From positions 2,675,001 to 2,739,000 of the forward strand of contig NZ_CP014335.1 of NCBI RefSeq assembly GCF_001610955.1: 64,000 bases of DNA, read 5' to 3'. Shown in pieces: positions 43,485 through 55,895 of this stretch. This DNA is from Geobacillus thermoleovorans (lineage in GTDB: Bacteria > Bacillota > Bacilli > Bacillales > Anoxybacillaceae). The stretch's first letter is position 1, and each line of letters starts with the position of its first letter. The position numbers and the translations under genes were made by a program. The notes under the pieces were generated by a model. The model saw only the letters and a program-made list of their open reading frames with translations. It was not told where the DNA came from and did not search any database.

Positions 43485-44087
43485 ATGGCTCGTTATACTG
43501 GCCCAATGTGGAAAATTTCCCGCCGCCTTGGCATCTCGTTGAGCGGCACGGGGAAAGAATTGCAAAAACGTCCGTATCCGCCTGGCCAACATGGTCCGGG
43601 GCAACGGCGGAAATTGTCGGAATATGGCTTGCAGCTGCAAGAAAAACAAAAGCTGCGCCATATGTACGGCGTGAACGAACGCCAATTCCGCAAAACGTTT
43701 GAAGAAGCAGGCAAAATGCCGGGCAAACACGGCGAAAACTTCATGATTTTGTTAGAATCGCGCCTAGACAACCTCGTCTATCGCTTAGGGTTGGCCCGCA
43801 CGCGCCGTCAAGCCCGCCAGCTCGTGACGCACGGCCACATTTTGGTCGACGGCAGCCGTGTCAACATCCCGTCGTACCGAGTCAAACCGGGACAAACGAT
43901 CGCCGTTCGCGAAAAATCGCGCAACTTGCAAGTGATTAAAGAAGCGCTCGAAGCGAACAACTACATTCCGGATTACTTGACGTTCAATCCGGAAAAAATG
44001 GAAGGGACGTACACCCGCTTGCCGGAGCGTTCCGAACTGCCGGCGGAAATCAACGAAGCGCTCATCGTCGAGTTCTACTCGCGTTAA
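43485..44087 (+). CDS. rpsD: 30S ribosomal protein S4
   Basis: 200 residues, primary 16S rRNA-binding protein of the small subunit. N-terminal [20 protein letters not shown], then the S4 RNA-binding domain [20 protein letters not shown]. Monocistronic with its own promoter, autoregulatory leader and strong terminator, convergent to tyrS as in B. subtilis. Confidence 0.99.
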   Translation: MARYTGPMWKISRRLGISLSGTGKELQKRPYPPGQHGPGQRRKLSEYGLQLQEKQKLRHMYGVNERQFRKTFEEAGKMPGKHGENFMILLESRLDNLVYRLGLARTRRQARQLVTHGHILVDGSRVNIPSYRVKPGQTIAVREKSRNLQVIKEALEANNYIPDYLTFNPEKMEGTYTRLPERSELPAEINEALIVEFYSR

Positions 44088-44092
44088 GGCGC

Positions 44093-44132
44093 AAAAAAGA
44101 TCCGAAATGCCGATGCATTTCGGATCTTTTTT
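44093..44132. terminator. Bidirectional terminator rpsD / tyrS
   Basis: GATCCGAAATGC and GCATTTCGGATC, perfect 12-base stem with CGAT loop, flanked by A6 and T6. Confidence 0.95.
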
Positions 44133-44133
44133 C

Positions 44134-45687
<1,554 letters not shown>

Positions 45688-45690
<3 letters not shown>

Positions 45691-45717
45691 TTACCATAGC
45701 GATGCGCTCGCTGTCAA
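45688..45717 (-). promoter_or_regulatory. tyrS promoter
   Basis: TTGACA (45712-45717), 18 bases, TAATAA (45688-45693) on the minus strand, just before the T-box. The leftover 45718-45823 carries AT-rich -10-like TATACT/TATAAT elements (about 45785-45800) that may serve the divergent penicillin-binding protein gene. Confidence 0.6.
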
Positions 45718-45823
45718 CTCTAACGCTTTTCGCACAAACGGCGAAAAATCGGCAAAATTCCACAATGCCTCCCCTTCCTATGGTATACTGATATATAATG
45801 ACTTGCCGCATAGGGGGGCTGGC

Positions 45824-48574
45824 ATGAAGCGAAACCAACTTTCCATTTCTCTTGAAAAAGCGTGGCATTATTTTTCCCTTACATACGATGTGGTTTGGAA
45901 CGTCATCTTAATTTTGCTCATCGCCGCACTCTGCCTTGTCTGCTTTGCCATCGGCGCCGGTGCCGGCTATTTTGCCTTTTTGGTCAAAGATATGCCCGTT
46001 CCCTCGCCCGACGAGATGAAAAAGGAGATTTACCATTACGGCGAAACGAGCCACATGTACTTTGACCGCGGCGTATATTTAGGGCGGTTCCGGTCCGACC
46101 TTGACCGCGAGGCGGTGCCTCTTTCCGAGGTGTCGCCATACGTCGTGCAGGCGATCATCGCGACCGAAGACGAACATTTTTATGAACACGACGGCGTCGT
46201 TCCGAAGGCCGTCATCCGCGCCGTGTTTCAAGAGCTGACCAACTCGCCGGTCAAAAGCGGCGGGAGCACGCTTACGCAGCAGCTCGTCAAAAACCAGATG
46301 TTGACGAACGAGGTGTCGTTTGAGCGGAAGGCGAAAGAAATGCTGCTTTCACTTCGTCTGGAGAAATTTTTTTCCAAAGAAGACATTTTAGAGGCGTATT
46401 TAAACGTCGTTCCGTTCGGCCGCAATTCTTCAGGGCGCAACATCGCCGGCATCCAAGCCGCGGCCCAAGGCGTCTTTGGCGTCAACGCCAAAGAGTTGAA
46501 TCTCGCTCAAGCGGCGTTTTTGGCCGGACTGCCGCAAAACCCGTTCGTCTACACCCCGTTTGCCGCTGACGGCAGCGTCAAATCGGATCTCTCGGCGGGA
46601 TTGAAACGGATGAAAACGGTGCTGTACCGGATGAAACGGGCCGGCTACATCTCGGAAAAACAGTATAAGGAAGCGCTTTCCTATGATGTGGCGAAGCATT
46701 TGGCCGCCCCGAAGCCGTCGCCGTTTGAACAATATCCGTTTTTGACGATGGAGATTGAGCGGCGGGCGAAAGAGGTGCTCGCCGAGACGTTCGCCAAGCG
46801 CGACGGCTATAAGCCGGAAGAGGTGAAGCGCGACCCCGCTCGTTTCCGCCGCTATCTCGGCGAGGCGGAAAAAGCGTTGCGCCAAGGCGGATATCGGATT
46901 TATACGACGATCGACAAAAAGATTTATGAACAAATGCAGCGCATCGCCGCCCGCTACCCGTATTACGGAAGCGACAATGTGTATTACACCAAAGACAAGA
47001 AAACAGGAAAAATGATCCCCCATCGCCAACCGGTCGAAGTCGGGGCGATGCTCATCGAAAACAAAACGGGAAAAATCATCAGCTTCGTCGGCGGCCGCGA
47101 TTATGGGCGCGAGCAGTTGAACCACGCCACCCAAGCGCACCGGTCCAACGGGTCAACGATGAAACCGCTCTTAGTATACGCGCCGGCGATGGAGATGGGC
47201 GTCATCCAGCCGGCGACGATCATTCCCGACTTGCCGCTTTCGATCGGTTCGTATACACCGAAAAACGCGGACGGAAAAACGCACGGGCTCGTCACGGCGC
47301 GCTATGCCTTGCAGCAATCGTTCAACATTCCGGCCGTTCGGACGTATATGAGAATTCGATCCCGCCATCCGATTGACTATTTGCATAAAATGGGGGTCAC
47401 GAGCGTCGCCAAACAAGAAGAGGCCAATCCAGCTTTGGCGATCGGCGGGACGCACATTGGCGTCACGGTCGAGGAAAACGTCAACGCCTATGCGACGTTC
47501 GCCAATTACGGATCGTTCGTGGACGCTTACATGATTGAGAAGATTGTGGACAAAAACGGAAAGATCGTTTACAAACATCAAAGCAAACCCGTCCCGGTGT
47601 TTTCGCCGCAAACGTCGTACTTGATGATTGATATGATGCGCGACGTGCTTCACGGCGGAACGGCCTCGTCGGTGCCGCGCTACTTGACCTTTTCCGCCGA
47701 TTGGGCGGGAAAAACCGGCACATCGCAAGACAAGCGCGATTCGTGGTTTATCGCCGTCAATCCGAACGTCACGTTCGGCGTTTGGATCGGCTATGACCGG
47801 CCGGCGCCGCTTGAGTCCCGCTACAAAGGGCTTTCCTACAGCCAGCGCACCCAGCTGTTATGGGCGCGGTTGATCAATGCTGCCTATCAAGAAAACCCGA
47901 AGCTCATCGCTCCGCCGAAGCGGTTTCTCATGCCAGGCGGCATCGTCCGCCGCGCTTACTGCGCCGCGAGCGGCTTCAGCCCGTCGGCCGCGTGCGAAAA
48001 AGCCGGGCTCGTCCGTTACGATCTGTACAATACGAAGTTTGCACCGCGGGAAGGAAGCGGCGAGGAAGTGATGGAAAGCCGGGTCGTCGTCATCGGCGGA
48101 CGCCGCTATGTGGCGCTTGAGACGACGCCGGAAGAGTTTGTCACTCGCGAAGTGATCGTGAATCCGAAGCTTCTCGCCGATTGGGGGATCAACGGCGAAG
48201 GGCAGGCAGGCGATGCATCGCTCGTCTCCACATTAAAGGAAAACGGCCGTCCACCGGCTCCACCCGCCGCTCGGCTTGCAGGGGGCAAGCTCGTCTGGAA
48301 TCGCCATAACGAGCCGGATGTCATCGGCTACCGCGTCTATCTAGTGAACGAAACGGGGGAACGACGCCTCGCCGCCGCTGTTAAAGCGGACGAGGCAGCC
48401 TCGTTTTCGCCGCTGCAGCCGGGCGCCGCGTACTGCGTCACTGCTGTGGACATCGCCGGACAGGAATCGGCGCCGTCGAACCTCGTTTCGCTGCCGTCCG
48501 CCTCGCCGCCCAATTCCGGTCATCAAAAGAGCGGCGAGCCGTCTTCTCCCCCGCCGTCGGGTGACGTGGAGTGA
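45824..48574 (+). CDS. Class A penicillin-binding protein with FN3 tail
   Basis: 916 residues. One membrane helix (about 24-50), a GT51 transglycosylase domain with ATEDEHFYEHDGV near residue 110, and a transpeptidase domain with SNGSTMKPL (nucleophile Ser), QSFNIP (SxN) and AGKTGTSQD (KTG box). A fibronectin-III-like module (about 815-895) and a Ser/Pro tail close the protein. Makes and cross-links peptidoglycan outside the membrane. The ATG at 45824 has GGGGGCTGGC upstream; longer in-frame extensions run into the T-box region. Between tyrS and acsA. Confidence 0.93.
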   Translation: MKRNQLSISLEKAWHYFSLTYDVVWNVILILLIAALCLVCFAIGAGAGYFAFLVKDMPVPSPDEMKKEIYHYGETSHMYFDRGVYLGRFRSDLDREAVPLSEVSPYVVQAIIATEDEHFYEHDGVVPKAVIRAVFQELTNSPVKSGGSTLTQQLVKNQMLTNEVSFERKAKEMLLSLRLEKFFSKEDILEAYLNVVPFGRNSSGRNIAGIQAAAQGVFGVNAKELNLAQAAFLAGLPQNPFVYTPFAADGSVKSDLSAGLKRMKTVLYRMKRAGYISEKQYKEALSYDVAKHLAAPKPSPFEQYPFLTMEIERRAKEVLAETFAKRDGYKPEEVKRDPARFRRYLGEAEKALRQGGYRIYTTIDKKIYEQMQRIAARYPYYGSDNVYYTKDKKTGKMIPHRQPVEVGAMLIENKTGKIISFVGGRDYGREQLNHATQAHRSNGSTMKPLLVYAPAMEMGVIQPATIIPDLPLSIGSYTPKNADGKTHGLVTARYALQQSFNIPAVRTYMRIRSRHPIDYLHKMGVTSVAKQEEANPALAIGGTHIGVTVEENVNAYATFANYGSFVDAYMIEKIVDKNGKIVYKHQSKPVPVFSPQTSYLMIDMMRDVLHGGTASSVPRYLTFSADWAGKTGTSQDKRDSWFIAVNPNVTFGVWIGYDRPAPLESRYKGLSYSQRTQLLWARLINAAYQENPKLIAPPKRFLMPGGIVRRAYCAASGFSPSAACEKAGLVRYDLYNTKFAPREGSGEEVMESRVVVIGGRRYVALETTPEEFVTREVIVNPKLLADWGINGEGQAGDASLVSTLKENGRPPAPPAARLAGGKLVWNRHNEPDVIGYRVYLVNETGERRLAAAVKADEAASFSPLQPGAAYCVTAVDIAGQESAPSNLVSLPSASPPNSGHQKSGEPSSPPPSGDVE

Positions 48575-48620
48575 CAAGGAGCTGACCCAAAAGATTGTCT
48601 TTCTTTGATTGGCTTTCTTT

Positions 48621-48710
48621 AGAAGATGCCATTCGTTTTGAATAAAGAGTTGGCGCGTATATATGGTGATCGAAAAGAGGGTGTCCCGATCCTTGTTGGG
48701 ACACCCTTTC
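48621..48710 (+). repeat. 90-base dispersed intergenic element, copy 2
   Basis: Relative of 25831-25920: same length, same plus-strand orientation, and the same ordered blocks ending in GTCCCG-loop-TGGGACACCCTTTC. Confidence 0.55.
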
Positions 48711-48714
48711 TTGT
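48678..48714 (+). terminator. PBP terminator
   Basis: GGGTGTCCC and GGGACACCC pair perfectly around GATCCTTGTT and are followed by TTTCTTGTTTTG. Confidence 0.8.
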
Positions 48715-48890
48715 TTTGTGAAGATGGGGAAAGCACAACGATTTTCGCCAAATGGATGGTTCTTAAGCGAAGAGGAAACGGGCATGTATCAAGTTTTTCA
48801 AATGGAGAAATCACGCTGTTGGCCGCGTTTTCCGTTCCATCACCGTCTTTGCAGCCGCCCCGCTTCGGCCCCAGCCTGAAAAGAACAACA

Positions 48891-48919
48891 GCGCCTGGAA
48901 CAGCGGATGTTCCAGACGC
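48891..48919 (-). terminator. acsA terminator
   Basis: GCGTCTGGAACA pairs with TGTTCCAGGCGC (one G-T) on the minus strand and is followed by TGTTGTTCTTTTC. Confidence 0.75.
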
Positions 48920-48929
48920 TTTTCGCTCA

Positions 48930-50645
48930 TCAGTCTTCCATCGTCGACAAATCGCCGGTCGGCAAGTTGAGCTCCCACGCCTTTAGGACGCGGCGCATGA
49001 TTTTCCCGCTCCGCGTTTTCGGCAGTTTGTCGCGGAACTCGATCTCACGCGGCGCGGCATGAGCGGCAAGCCCTTTTTTCACAAATTGGCGGATGTCTTC
49101 TTTCAGCTCCTCGGACGGCTCGTACCCTTCGCGAAGCGCGATGAACGCTTTGATGATTTCCCCGCGCACCGGATCCGGCTTTCCGATGACGCCGGCTTCG
49201 GCAACGGCCGGATGCTCGACGAGCTTGCTTTCGACTTCAAACGGCCCAACGCGTTCGCCGGATGTGTTGATGACATCGTCAACACGGCCTTGGAACCAGA
49301 AGTAGCCGTCTTCATCCATGTAGGCCGAATCGCCGGATACGTACCAGTCGCCGATAAAGTATGATTCATATTTTTGCGGGTTGTTCCAAATCGTTTTCAT
49401 CATCGACGGCCAGCCTTTTTTGATGGCCAAGTTGCCCATCCGGTACGGCGGCAAGACGTTTCCTTGGTCATCAATGATCGCCGCCTCAACGCCCGGAATC
49501 GGTTTCCCCATCGATCCCGGCTTGATTTCCATGCACGGGTAGTTGCAAATGAGATGCCCGCCTGTTTCCGTCATCCACCACGTATCATGGATGCGGCGGC
49601 CGAACACTTTCATCCCCCAGCGGATGACTTCCGGGTTGAGCGGCTCGCCGACGCTCAAAATGTGGCGGAGCGAGCTTAAATCATATTTTTTCACGACTTC
49701 ATCGCCGGCGCCCATCAGCATGCGGAACGCCGTCGGCGCGCTGTACCAGACGGTGACGCCGAAATCTTGGATCGTTTGATACCAAGCATCCGGGCTGAAG
49801 CGGCCGCCGACGATGACGCTTGACGCTCCGCACAGCCACGGGCCGAAGATGCCGTACGACGTCCCAGTCACCCACCCCGGGTCAGCCGTGCACCAGTAAA
49901 TGTCGTCTTCTTTTAAGTCGAGCACCCATTTCGCCGTTTGATAGTGCTGAATCATCGCGTTATGGACGTGCAAAACGCCTTTCGGCTTGCCGGTCGAACC
50001 GGATGTGTAATGCAAAATCAAGCCGTCTTGGCGGTCGACCCATTCGATGTCGAAATGCTTGCTTGCCTCATTCATCCGCTTTTTCAAATCGATGTACGGC
50101 CCTTCCTCGACAATGCCGTCGCCGACCAAAAAGACGTACTTCAACTCCGGCAAATCGCCGACCGGCACGCGCGGCAGAAGCTCCGGCGTCGTAATGATCG
50201 CCTTCGCCCCGCTGTCTTCAAGACGGTCGCGCACCGCTCCTTCCATGAACGCCTCAAACAACGGCCCGACGATGGCGCCGGTTTTAATGATCCCAAGCAC
50301 CGCAAAGTACAGTTCCGGAGAACGCGGCATGAACACGAACACACGGTCGCCCTTCTGAATGTCCGCCGCCTGTTTTAAGACGTTCGCCACCTTATTGGAC
50401 ATCTCTTTCATTTCTTTGAACGTATATTTCTCGTTCCGCACCGCGTCGCGGTAATAGAGCGCCACTTTATTTTTACGGAATGACTCAGCATGGCGGTCGA
50501 TCGCCTCATACGCCATGTTGACTCGGCCCGTTTCATGCCAAGAAAACTCTTTCTCCACTTCCGACCATTGAAACTGTTTATATGTTTCTTCGTAGTTTTT
50601 CAAATTGTAGTCCCCTTGTATGACAGGAAGCCGTTCTGTGTTCAT
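48930..50645 (-). CDS. acsA: Acetyl-CoA synthetase
   Basis: 571 residues. Activates acetate for growth on acetate. ATP loop HYTSGSTGKPKGVLHVH, WWMTETGG, and C-terminal PKTRSGKIMRRVLKA whose lysine is the site acetylated by AcuA in Bacillus. Divergent from acuABC, which encodes that acetyltransferase and its deacetylase. The ATG at 50645 follows GGGGGATCGGAG. Near-consensus cre overlaps the transcription start, fitting CcpA repression. Confidence 0.97.
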   Translation of the reverse strand: MNTERLPVIQGDYNLKNYEETYKQFQWSEVEKEFSWHETGRVNMAYEAIDRHAESFRKNKVALYYRDAVRNEKYTFKEMKEMSNKVANVLKQAADIQKGDRVFVFMPRSPELYFAVLGIIKTGAIVGPLFEAFMEGAVRDRLEDSGAKAIITTPELLPRVPVGDLPELKYVFLVGDGIVEEGPYIDLKKRMNEASKHFDIEWVDRQDGLILHYTSGSTGKPKGVLHVHNAMIQHYQTAKWVLDLKEDDIYWCTADPGWVTGTSYGIFGPWLCGASSVIVGGRFSPDAWYQTIQDFGVTVWYSAPTAFRMLMGAGDEVVKKYDLSSLRHILSVGEPLNPEVIRWGMKVFGRRIHDTWWMTETGGHLICNYPCMEIKPGSMGKPIPGVEAAIIDDQGNVLPPYRMGNLAIKKGWPSMMKTIWNNPQKYESYFIGDWYVSGDSAYMDEDGYFWFQGRVDDVINTSGERVGPFEVESKLVEHPAVAEAGVIGKPDPVRGEIIKAFIALREGYEPSEELKEDIRQFVKKGLAAHAAPREIEFRDKLPKTRSGKIMRRVLKAWELNLPTGDLSTMED

Positions 50646-50660
50646 TCTCCGATCCCCCTT

Positions 50661-50709
50661 ATGTAAGTGATTACATTTCTATTATAGTCGATTGAAAACC
50701 ATTTCTCAA
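50661..50709 (-). promoter_or_regulatory. acsA promoter and cre
   Basis: Minus strand TTGAGA (50704-50709), 17 bases, TATAAT (50681-50686). ATGTAAGTGATTACAT (50661-50676) is a perfect inverted repeat with one mismatch to the 14-base cre consensus, lying just after the inferred start point, where bound CcpA would block transcription. Confidence 0.75.
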
Positions 50710-50819
50710 TTTTTAAAATATTCCTCGTCCCCACTTTTTTGAAATTTTTTTGAACCGCACCAGCCGGCGCCGTTTTTATGTATAATGGAAGCAGAACGAC
50801 CAATTCAGGTGGTGGACGA

Positions 50820-51452
50820 ATGGAACATAAAAAAACGTATAACGCCAAAGAGCTGAAAACCCCGAAAGGAACGCTCCTCATCGAAGGGCCGGTGACGCCG
50901 GAAGCGTTGGCCAGCTATGAATTCCACCATGACCTCACTTCCTTCCGCCCGCCTGCCAAACAGCACAAAGCGTTGATCGAAATCGCCAAGCTGCCGGAAG
51001 GGCGGATCATCATCGCCCGCCGCGGCGAGGTGATTGTCGGGTATGTGACGTTTTTGTATCCTGATCCTCTCGAACGTTGGTCGGAAGGGAACATGGAAAA
51101 TTTGCTCGAGCTTGGCGCCATTGAAGTCATTCCGGAGTTCCGCGGGTTTGGCGTCGGAAAAAATTTATTGATCGTCTCGATGATGGACGACGCCATGGAA
51201 GACTATATCATCATTACAACGGAGTATTATTGGCATTGGGATCTAAAAGGCACGGGGCTGAACGTATGGGAGTACCGAAAAGTGATGGAGAAAATGATGA
51301 ACGCCGGCGGGCTCGTCTGGTATGCGACCGACGACCCGGAAATTTGCTCCCATCCGGCGAACTGCCTCATGGTCCGCATTGGCAAACGGGTCGACGCCGA
51401 ATCGATTCAACGGTTCGACCGGCTTCGGTTTATGAACCGCTATATGTACTAG
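50820..51452 (+). CDS. acuA: Protein acetyltransferase AcuA (GNAT)
   Basis: 210 residues, same length as B. subtilis AcuA. Acetylates and inactivates AcsA. GNAT acetyl-CoA loop in VIPEFRGFGVGKNLL. The ATG at 50820 follows CAGGTGGTGG. TATAAT at 50781-50786 precedes it. First gene of acuABC, divergent from its target acsA. Confidence 0.95.
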   Translation: MEHKKTYNAKELKTPKGTLLIEGPVTPEALASYEFHHDLTSFRPPAKQHKALIEIAKLPEGRIIIARRGEVIVGYVTFLYPDPLERWSEGNMENLLELGAIEVIPEFRGFGVGKNLLIVSMMDDAMEDYIIITTEYYWHWDLKGTGLNVWEYRKVMEKMMNAGGLVWYATDDPEICSHPANCLMVRIGKRVDAESIQRFDRLRFMNRYMY

Positions 51453-51544
51453 CTGAAATTCTCAGCTGTCCGGACGTTTGCGCCCGCCTTGCCGGTTGCG
51501 GGCGGCGCGCATAAAATGCCACGCACAAAGGGGAGAGGAGAACG

Positions 51545-52189
51545 ATGCTTGTCGAACAAGTGATGAAAGCACCGGTTATCACGCTTCGCGCCACCAATAC
51601 AATCGCCGAAGCGCTGCAGCTGCTAAGACATCACCGCATCCGCCATCTGCCGGTCGTCGACGAGGAAGGACGTCTTCTGGGGCTTGTGACGAGCCAAGAT
51701 TTGCGCGACGCGAGCCCGTCCATTTTCCATCTTCATGAACATCTTGAAGACTTGCAAAAACCGGTCAGCACGATTATGAAAACCGACCTCATCGTCGGCC
51801 ATCCGCTCGATTTCGTCGAGGAGGTGGCGGCGCTCTTTTACGAACACCGAATCGGCTGTCTGCCGATCGTCAATCACGGGAAACTCGTCGGCATCATCAC
51901 GCAAACGGATTTGCTCCGCACGTTCATTGAATTGACCGGCGTTCACCAGCCGGGGTCGCAAATCGAGATCAAAGTGCCGAACGAAACCGGCATGTTAAGC
52001 AAAGCGGCGGCCATCATCAGCGAGCGCCATGTGAACATCGCCAGCGTCTTGGTGTATCCAGCTCCGGATCCGAATGAGAAAATTTTAGTTTTCCGCGTGC
52101 AGACGATGAATCCGCTTCCATTGATCCGCGATTTGCAAAACGCCGGCTATCACGTGCTATGGCCGAACTTGCCGGGGGTTACGTCATGA
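51545..52189 (+). CDS. acuB: AcuB, CBS-ACT protein
   Basis: 214 residues: two CBS motifs (about 1-60 and 75-130) and a C-terminal ACT domain (about 138-214). Role in acetoin/acetate use is not biochemically settled; CBS pairs usually bind adenine nucleotides. The stop overlaps the acuC start (ATGA). Confidence 0.95.
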   Translation: MLVEQVMKAPVITLRATNTIAEALQLLRHHRIRHLPVVDEEGRLLGLVTSQDLRDASPSIFHLHEHLEDLQKPVSTIMKTDLIVGHPLDFVEEVAALFYEHRIGCLPIVNHGKLVGIITQTDLLRTFIELTGVHQPGSQIEIKVPNETGMLSKAAAIISERHVNIASVLVYPAPDPNEKILVFRVQTMNPLPLIRDLQNAGYHVLWPNLPGVTS

Positions 52190-53355
52190 GCCGAAACTGC
52201 GCATTCGTCTATAGCGAGCAATTTCTTCAGTACAAATTTCATGACGACCATCCGTTCAACCAGCTGCGGGTCAAAATGACATACGACTTGCTTTGCACGC
52301 TCGGCGCGCTCGAAGACCGCCAGATCGTCGCCCCGCGCATGGCGACCGATGACGAGCTGGCGCTCATTCACGACCGCTCCTACATCGAGGCGGTGAAAGC
52401 GGCCGGGCGCGGCGAGCTGTCGGAAGCGGCGGCGCAAAACTACGGCCTTGGCACCGAGGATACGCCGATTTTCCCAAACATGCACGAAGCGAGCGCTCTT
52501 TTGGTCGGCAGCACCCTCACCGCCGTCGACGCGGTTCTTTCCGGAGCGGCCGAGCATGCGCTCAACCTTGGCGGCGGTCTGCACCACGGCTTCCGCGGCA
52601 AAGCATCCGGCTTTTGCGTCTACAACGACAGCGCGGTCGCCATTCAATACATCAGGGAGAAATACGGACTGCGCGTGTTGTACGTCGACACGGACGCCCA
52701 CCACGGCGACGGGGTGCAATGGGCGTTTTACGACGATCCGAACGTTTGCACGTTTTCCATTCATGAAACGGGGCGCTATTTGTTCCCAGGGACCGGAAAT
52801 GTCAACGAGCGCGGCTTAGGCGCGGGCTACGGCTATTCGTTCAACATTCCCGTTGATGCGTTCACGGAAGACGAATCATGGATCGCCGCCTATACGACCG
52901 CGCTTCGGGAAATCGCCGACTTTTTCCGCCCGGACGTCATCGTGACGCAAAACGGCGTCGACGCCCACTATTACGATCCGCTCACCCATTTGTCGGTGAC
53001 GATGAAAACCTACCGCGCCATTCCGAAACTCGCGCACGAAATCGCGCATGAATATTGCGGCGGACGCTGGATCGCCGTCGGCGGCGGCGGCTATGACATC
53101 TGGCGCGTCGTGCCGCGGGCATGGGCGCTCCTTTGGCTCGAGATGACGGGACAAGCCGATGTGTCCGGCCCGCTGCCGGATGAGTGGCGCGAACGTTGGC
53201 AACCGCTTTCATCCGTCGCGCTTCCGCTTGAGTGGGACGACCCGGATGACTTGTATCCCCCGATCCCGCGCAAGGCGGAGATCAGCGAAAAAAATGCGCA
53301 AACGGTGGAAAAGGCGTTGTATTTCATTCGCAGTCAACGCCGGGCGGGGACTTGA
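52186..53355 (+). CDS. acuC: AcuC, class I HDAC-like protein deacetylase
   Basis: 389 residues. Zinc deacetylase that reactivates acetylated AcsA. Active-site motifs [30 protein letters not shown] and GGGGYD are all present. Start ATG at 52186 overlaps acuB by four bases. A terminator shared with convergent ccpA follows. Confidence 0.96.
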   Translation: MSRNCAFVYSEQFLQYKFHDDHPFNQLRVKMTYDLLCTLGALEDRQIVAPRMATDDELALIHDRSYIEAVKAAGRGELSEAAAQNYGLGTEDTPIFPNMHEASALLVGSTLTAVDAVLSGAAEHALNLGGGLHHGFRGKASGFCVYNDSAVAIQYIREKYGLRVLYVDTDAHHGDGVQWAFYDDPNVCTFSIHETGRYLFPGTGNVNERGLGAGYGYSFNIPVDAFTEDESWIAAYTTALREIADFFRPDVIVTQNGVDAHYYDPLTHLSVTMKTYRAIPKLAHEIAHEYCGGRWIAVGGGGYDIWRVVPRAWALLWLEMTGQADVSGPLPDEWRERWQPLSSVALPLEWDDPDDLYPPIPRKAEISEKNAQTVEKALYFIRSQRRAGT

Positions 53356-53487
53356 TTTTTTTTCATTTAAAGAAAACAATGGATTTCTACGTCCTGTTTT
53401 CCTAGTCAACTTCCGTTTTCACCGAAAAACGGGCCGACTGCAAGGCGATTGCAGCTGTCAAAAAAGAAATGGAGCAAAGCAAGCAAG

Positions 53488-53519
53488 AAGCTGGCCCCCG
53501 TGTTGAGGCCAGCTTTTTT
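53488..53519. terminator. Terminator between acuC and ccpA
   Basis: AAGCTGGCC pairs with GGCCAGCTT and a T run follows on the plus strand; the A run on the other side also suits ccpA. The 53356-53487 stretch before it holds no recognised gene. Confidence 0.8.
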
Positions 53520-54511
53520 CATTTCGTCGACTCCCGCACTTCAAGCCGGTGCGGCAAGACAACGATATGGTGGTCCACTGGCTCTTTGTTCATATACTTC
53601 GTCAAGAGCCGCATCGCCACCGCCCCGATGTCGTACATCGGCTGCACGACGGTCGTCAGCCGCGGCCGCACCATCGTCGCCAATCGCGTGTTGTCAAAAC
53701 CGACGACTTCCAGTTCATCCGGCACGCGCACCCCGTGGTCTTGGGCGCTGTGGATGATGCCGAGCGCCATTTCGTCCGTGCCAGCAAACACCGCCGTCGG
53801 CCGTTCGGCAAGCTCTGTGATTTTCTCATACGCCTCCAAGCCGGAGTCGTACGAGTTGTCGCCCTCAATGACGAGCTCTTCCTCATACGGCGCGCCGTGT
53901 TCCTCAAGCGCGCGTCGGTACCCCGCCAACTTCCGCTGGTTGATCGGGTCATCGGTCGGACCGGTCACATAGACAATGCGGCGGTTTCCTTTTTCCAGCA
54001 AATACGTCACGGCTTCAAACGCCGCCTGCTCATAGTCGATGTTGACCGAGGGAATCTCGTTCGGTCCCATCGTCGCCGCAAGCACGATCGGCACCGACGA
54101 CTTTTGAAATTCGGCGACGTGCTCATCGGTGATCGTCCCGCCCATAAACAACAGGCCGTCCACTTGCTTGGCGAGCATCGTGTTGAGCAAATGCAGCTCT
54201 TTTTCTTTGTTTTGGTCGGAGTTGCTCAAAATGATGTTGTACTTGTACATCGTGGCGATGTCCTCAATGCCGCGCGCCAGTTCGGCGAAGAAAATGCTCG
54301 AAATATCCGGGATGATCACTCCGACCGTCGTCGTTTTTTTGCTGGCGAGCCCCCGCGCCACGGCGTTCGGGCGGTAGCCGAGCCGTTCGATGGCCTCAAG
54401 CACTTTTTTTCTCGTCGACGGTTTGACGTTCGGGTTGCCATTGACGACGCGCGAGACGGTCGCCATCGAGACGTTCGCCTCCCGCGCCACATCATAAATC
54501 GTTACCGTCAT
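53519..54511 (-). CDS. ccpA: Catabolite control protein A
   Basis: 330 residues, LacI/GalR family. N-terminal HTH ([20 protein letters not shown]) and hinge, then the periplasmic-binding-like core that takes HPr-Ser46-P. Binds cre sites such as those seen here at acsA and ackA. Own promoter upstream (TTGCGA, 18 bases, TATGAT near 54575-54600). Follows aroA in the same order as B. subtilis. Confidence 0.98.
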   Translation of the reverse strand: MTVTIYDVAREANVSMATVSRVVNGNPNVKPSTRKKVLEAIERLGYRPNAVARGLASKKTTTVGVIIPDISSIFFAELARGIEDIATMYKYNIILSNSDQNKEKELHLLNTMLAKQVDGLLFMGGTITDEHVAEFQKSSVPIVLAATMGPNEIPSVNIDYEQAAFEAVTYLLEKGNRRIVYVTGPTDDPINQRKLAGYRRALEEHGAPYEEELVIEGDNSYDSGLEAYEKITELAERPTAVFAGTDEMALGIIHSAQDHGVRVPDELEVVGFDNTRLATMVRPRLTTVVQPMYDIGAVAMRLLTKYMNKEPVDHHIVVLPHRLEVRESTK

Positions 54512-54682
54512 TTTGTTTCACTCCTTTTCGCTCGATCCGATAACCGGTCAAATTCCGAATGTATGTACAACTATCATACGATACATTATCGCCAACTCGC
54601 AACGAAATCGCAACCATTTTGCCGGTTTGTTCACAAACCGTTCACGGGTAGTTTGCCCCAACACTCGCCATCTCATCAAAAA

Positions 54683-54709
54683 ATCCCCTCGGGCAACAAC
54701 CGAGGGGAT
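54683..54709 (-). terminator. aroA terminator
   Basis: ATCCCCTCGG and CCGAGGGGAT, perfect stem, followed on the minus strand by TTTTTTG; four bases after the aroA stop. Confidence 0.92.
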
Positions 54710-54713
54710 CGTC

Positions 54714-55796
54714 TTACGCCTGAACAAACTGACGTTGGAACGCGCGCACTTCTTCCATAAACTCGTTGAATTGAGCGATGTCCATTTGCTGGGCGGAATC
54801 GGACAAGGCGACGGCCGGGTCCGGATGCACTTCGGCCATGACGCCGTCGGCGCCGATCGCCAAGGCCGCTTTGGCGCACGGGATGAGCAGATCGCGCCGC
54901 CCCGTTGAGTGGGTGACATCGACGAACACCGGCAAGTGCGTTTCTTTCTTCAAAATCGGCACAGCCGAAATGTCGAGCGTGTTGCGCGTCGCCCGCTCGT
55001 ACGTGCGGATGCCGCGCTCGCACAAAATGATTTGCCCGTTTCCTTGTGACATGATGTACTCAGCGGCGTTGATGAATTCTTCAATCGTCGCCGCCAAGCC
55101 GCGCTTCAGCAAAATCGGCTTGTTCACTTGGCCGGCTGCCTTAAGCAGCTCAAAGTTTTGCATGTTGCGCGCGCCGATTTGGATGACGTCAATATAGTCC
55201 AAGGCGATTTCAATGTCCGCCGGGGTGACGATTTCACTGATGACCGCCAAATCAAACTCATCGGCGATCCGTTTCAAAATTTTCAGCCCTTCCACGCCGA
55301 GCCCTTGGAAATCGTACGGCGACGTGCGCGGTTTGTAGGCGCCGCCGCGCAGCAGCTTGATCCCTTGTTTTTTCACGGCCTCCGCCACCGCAGCGACTTG
55401 TTCATAGCTTTCCACAGCGCACGGGCCCATGACGAAATATTGATTGCCGTCGCCGATTCGCTCGCCTTTCACTTCAACAATCGTGTTTTCCGGATGCTTT
55501 TTCCGCGAGACAAGGAGCGCCTTGCGGTGGTCGTCTTCCTGCAGCTCGAGCGCTGCTTTAAAAATTTCCTTGAAAATGTGCTGCAGCGTCGATGTTTCAA
55601 ACGGCCCATCGTTATGCTCGGAAATGAGATCCAACATTTTCCGTTCGCGCACCGGGTCGTAGCGGTGCGTCCCTTGCGCTTCTTTAATTTTTCCGATCTC
55701 CTGAACGAGCCGCCCCCGTTCATTGATCAGTTTCAACAGCTGCAAGTTGATCTCATCGACTCGCGCCCGCAGTTCGTCTAATCTCTCATTGCTCAT
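54714..55796 (-). CDS. aroA: Bifunctional chorismate mutase / DAHP synthase
   Basis: 360 residues. Residues 1-~90 are an AroQ-type chorismate mutase ([20 protein letters not shown]), the rest a type I-beta DAHP synthase ([42 protein letters not shown]), the first step of the shikimate pathway; in Bacillus the mutase domain mediates feedback by chorismate/prephenate. ATG at 55796 after GGATGAG. Promoter with GTGACA, 17 bases, TATAAT (55896-55924). Confidence 0.97.
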   Translation of the reverse strand: MSNERLDELRARVDEINLQLLKLINERGRLVQEIGKIKEAQGTHRYDPVRERKMLDLISEHNDGPFETSTLQHIFKEIFKAALELQEDDHRKALLVSRKKHPENTIVEVKGERIGDGNQYFVMGPCAVESYEQVAAVAEAVKKQGIKLLRGGAYKPRTSPYDFQGLGVEGLKILKRIADEFDLAVISEIVTPADIEIALDYIDVIQIGARNMQNFELLKAAGQVNKPILLKRGLAATIEEFINAAEYIMSQGNGQIILCERGIRTYERATRNTLDISAVPILKKETHLPVFVDVTHSTGRRDLLIPCAKAALAIGADGVMAEVHPDPAVALSDSAQQMDIAQFNEFMEEVRAFQRQFVQA

Positions 55797-55895
55797 GCTT
55801 TTCTCATCCTTTCGCCAAGTGTAGTGCATTGTTTTCGCCGCTTGCCGGCAAGCGGCGCCCCCGTCTTGGAGAGCGAAGTCGTTTAATTAGTGTTT

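Larger units (their letters stand above)
48575..48929 (+). other. Intergenic region between PBP and acsA
   Basis: 355 bases: dispersed 90-base element copy 2 at 48621-48710 with the PBP terminator, about 180 bases with no recognised feature, and the acsA terminator at 48891-48919. Confidence 0.6.
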
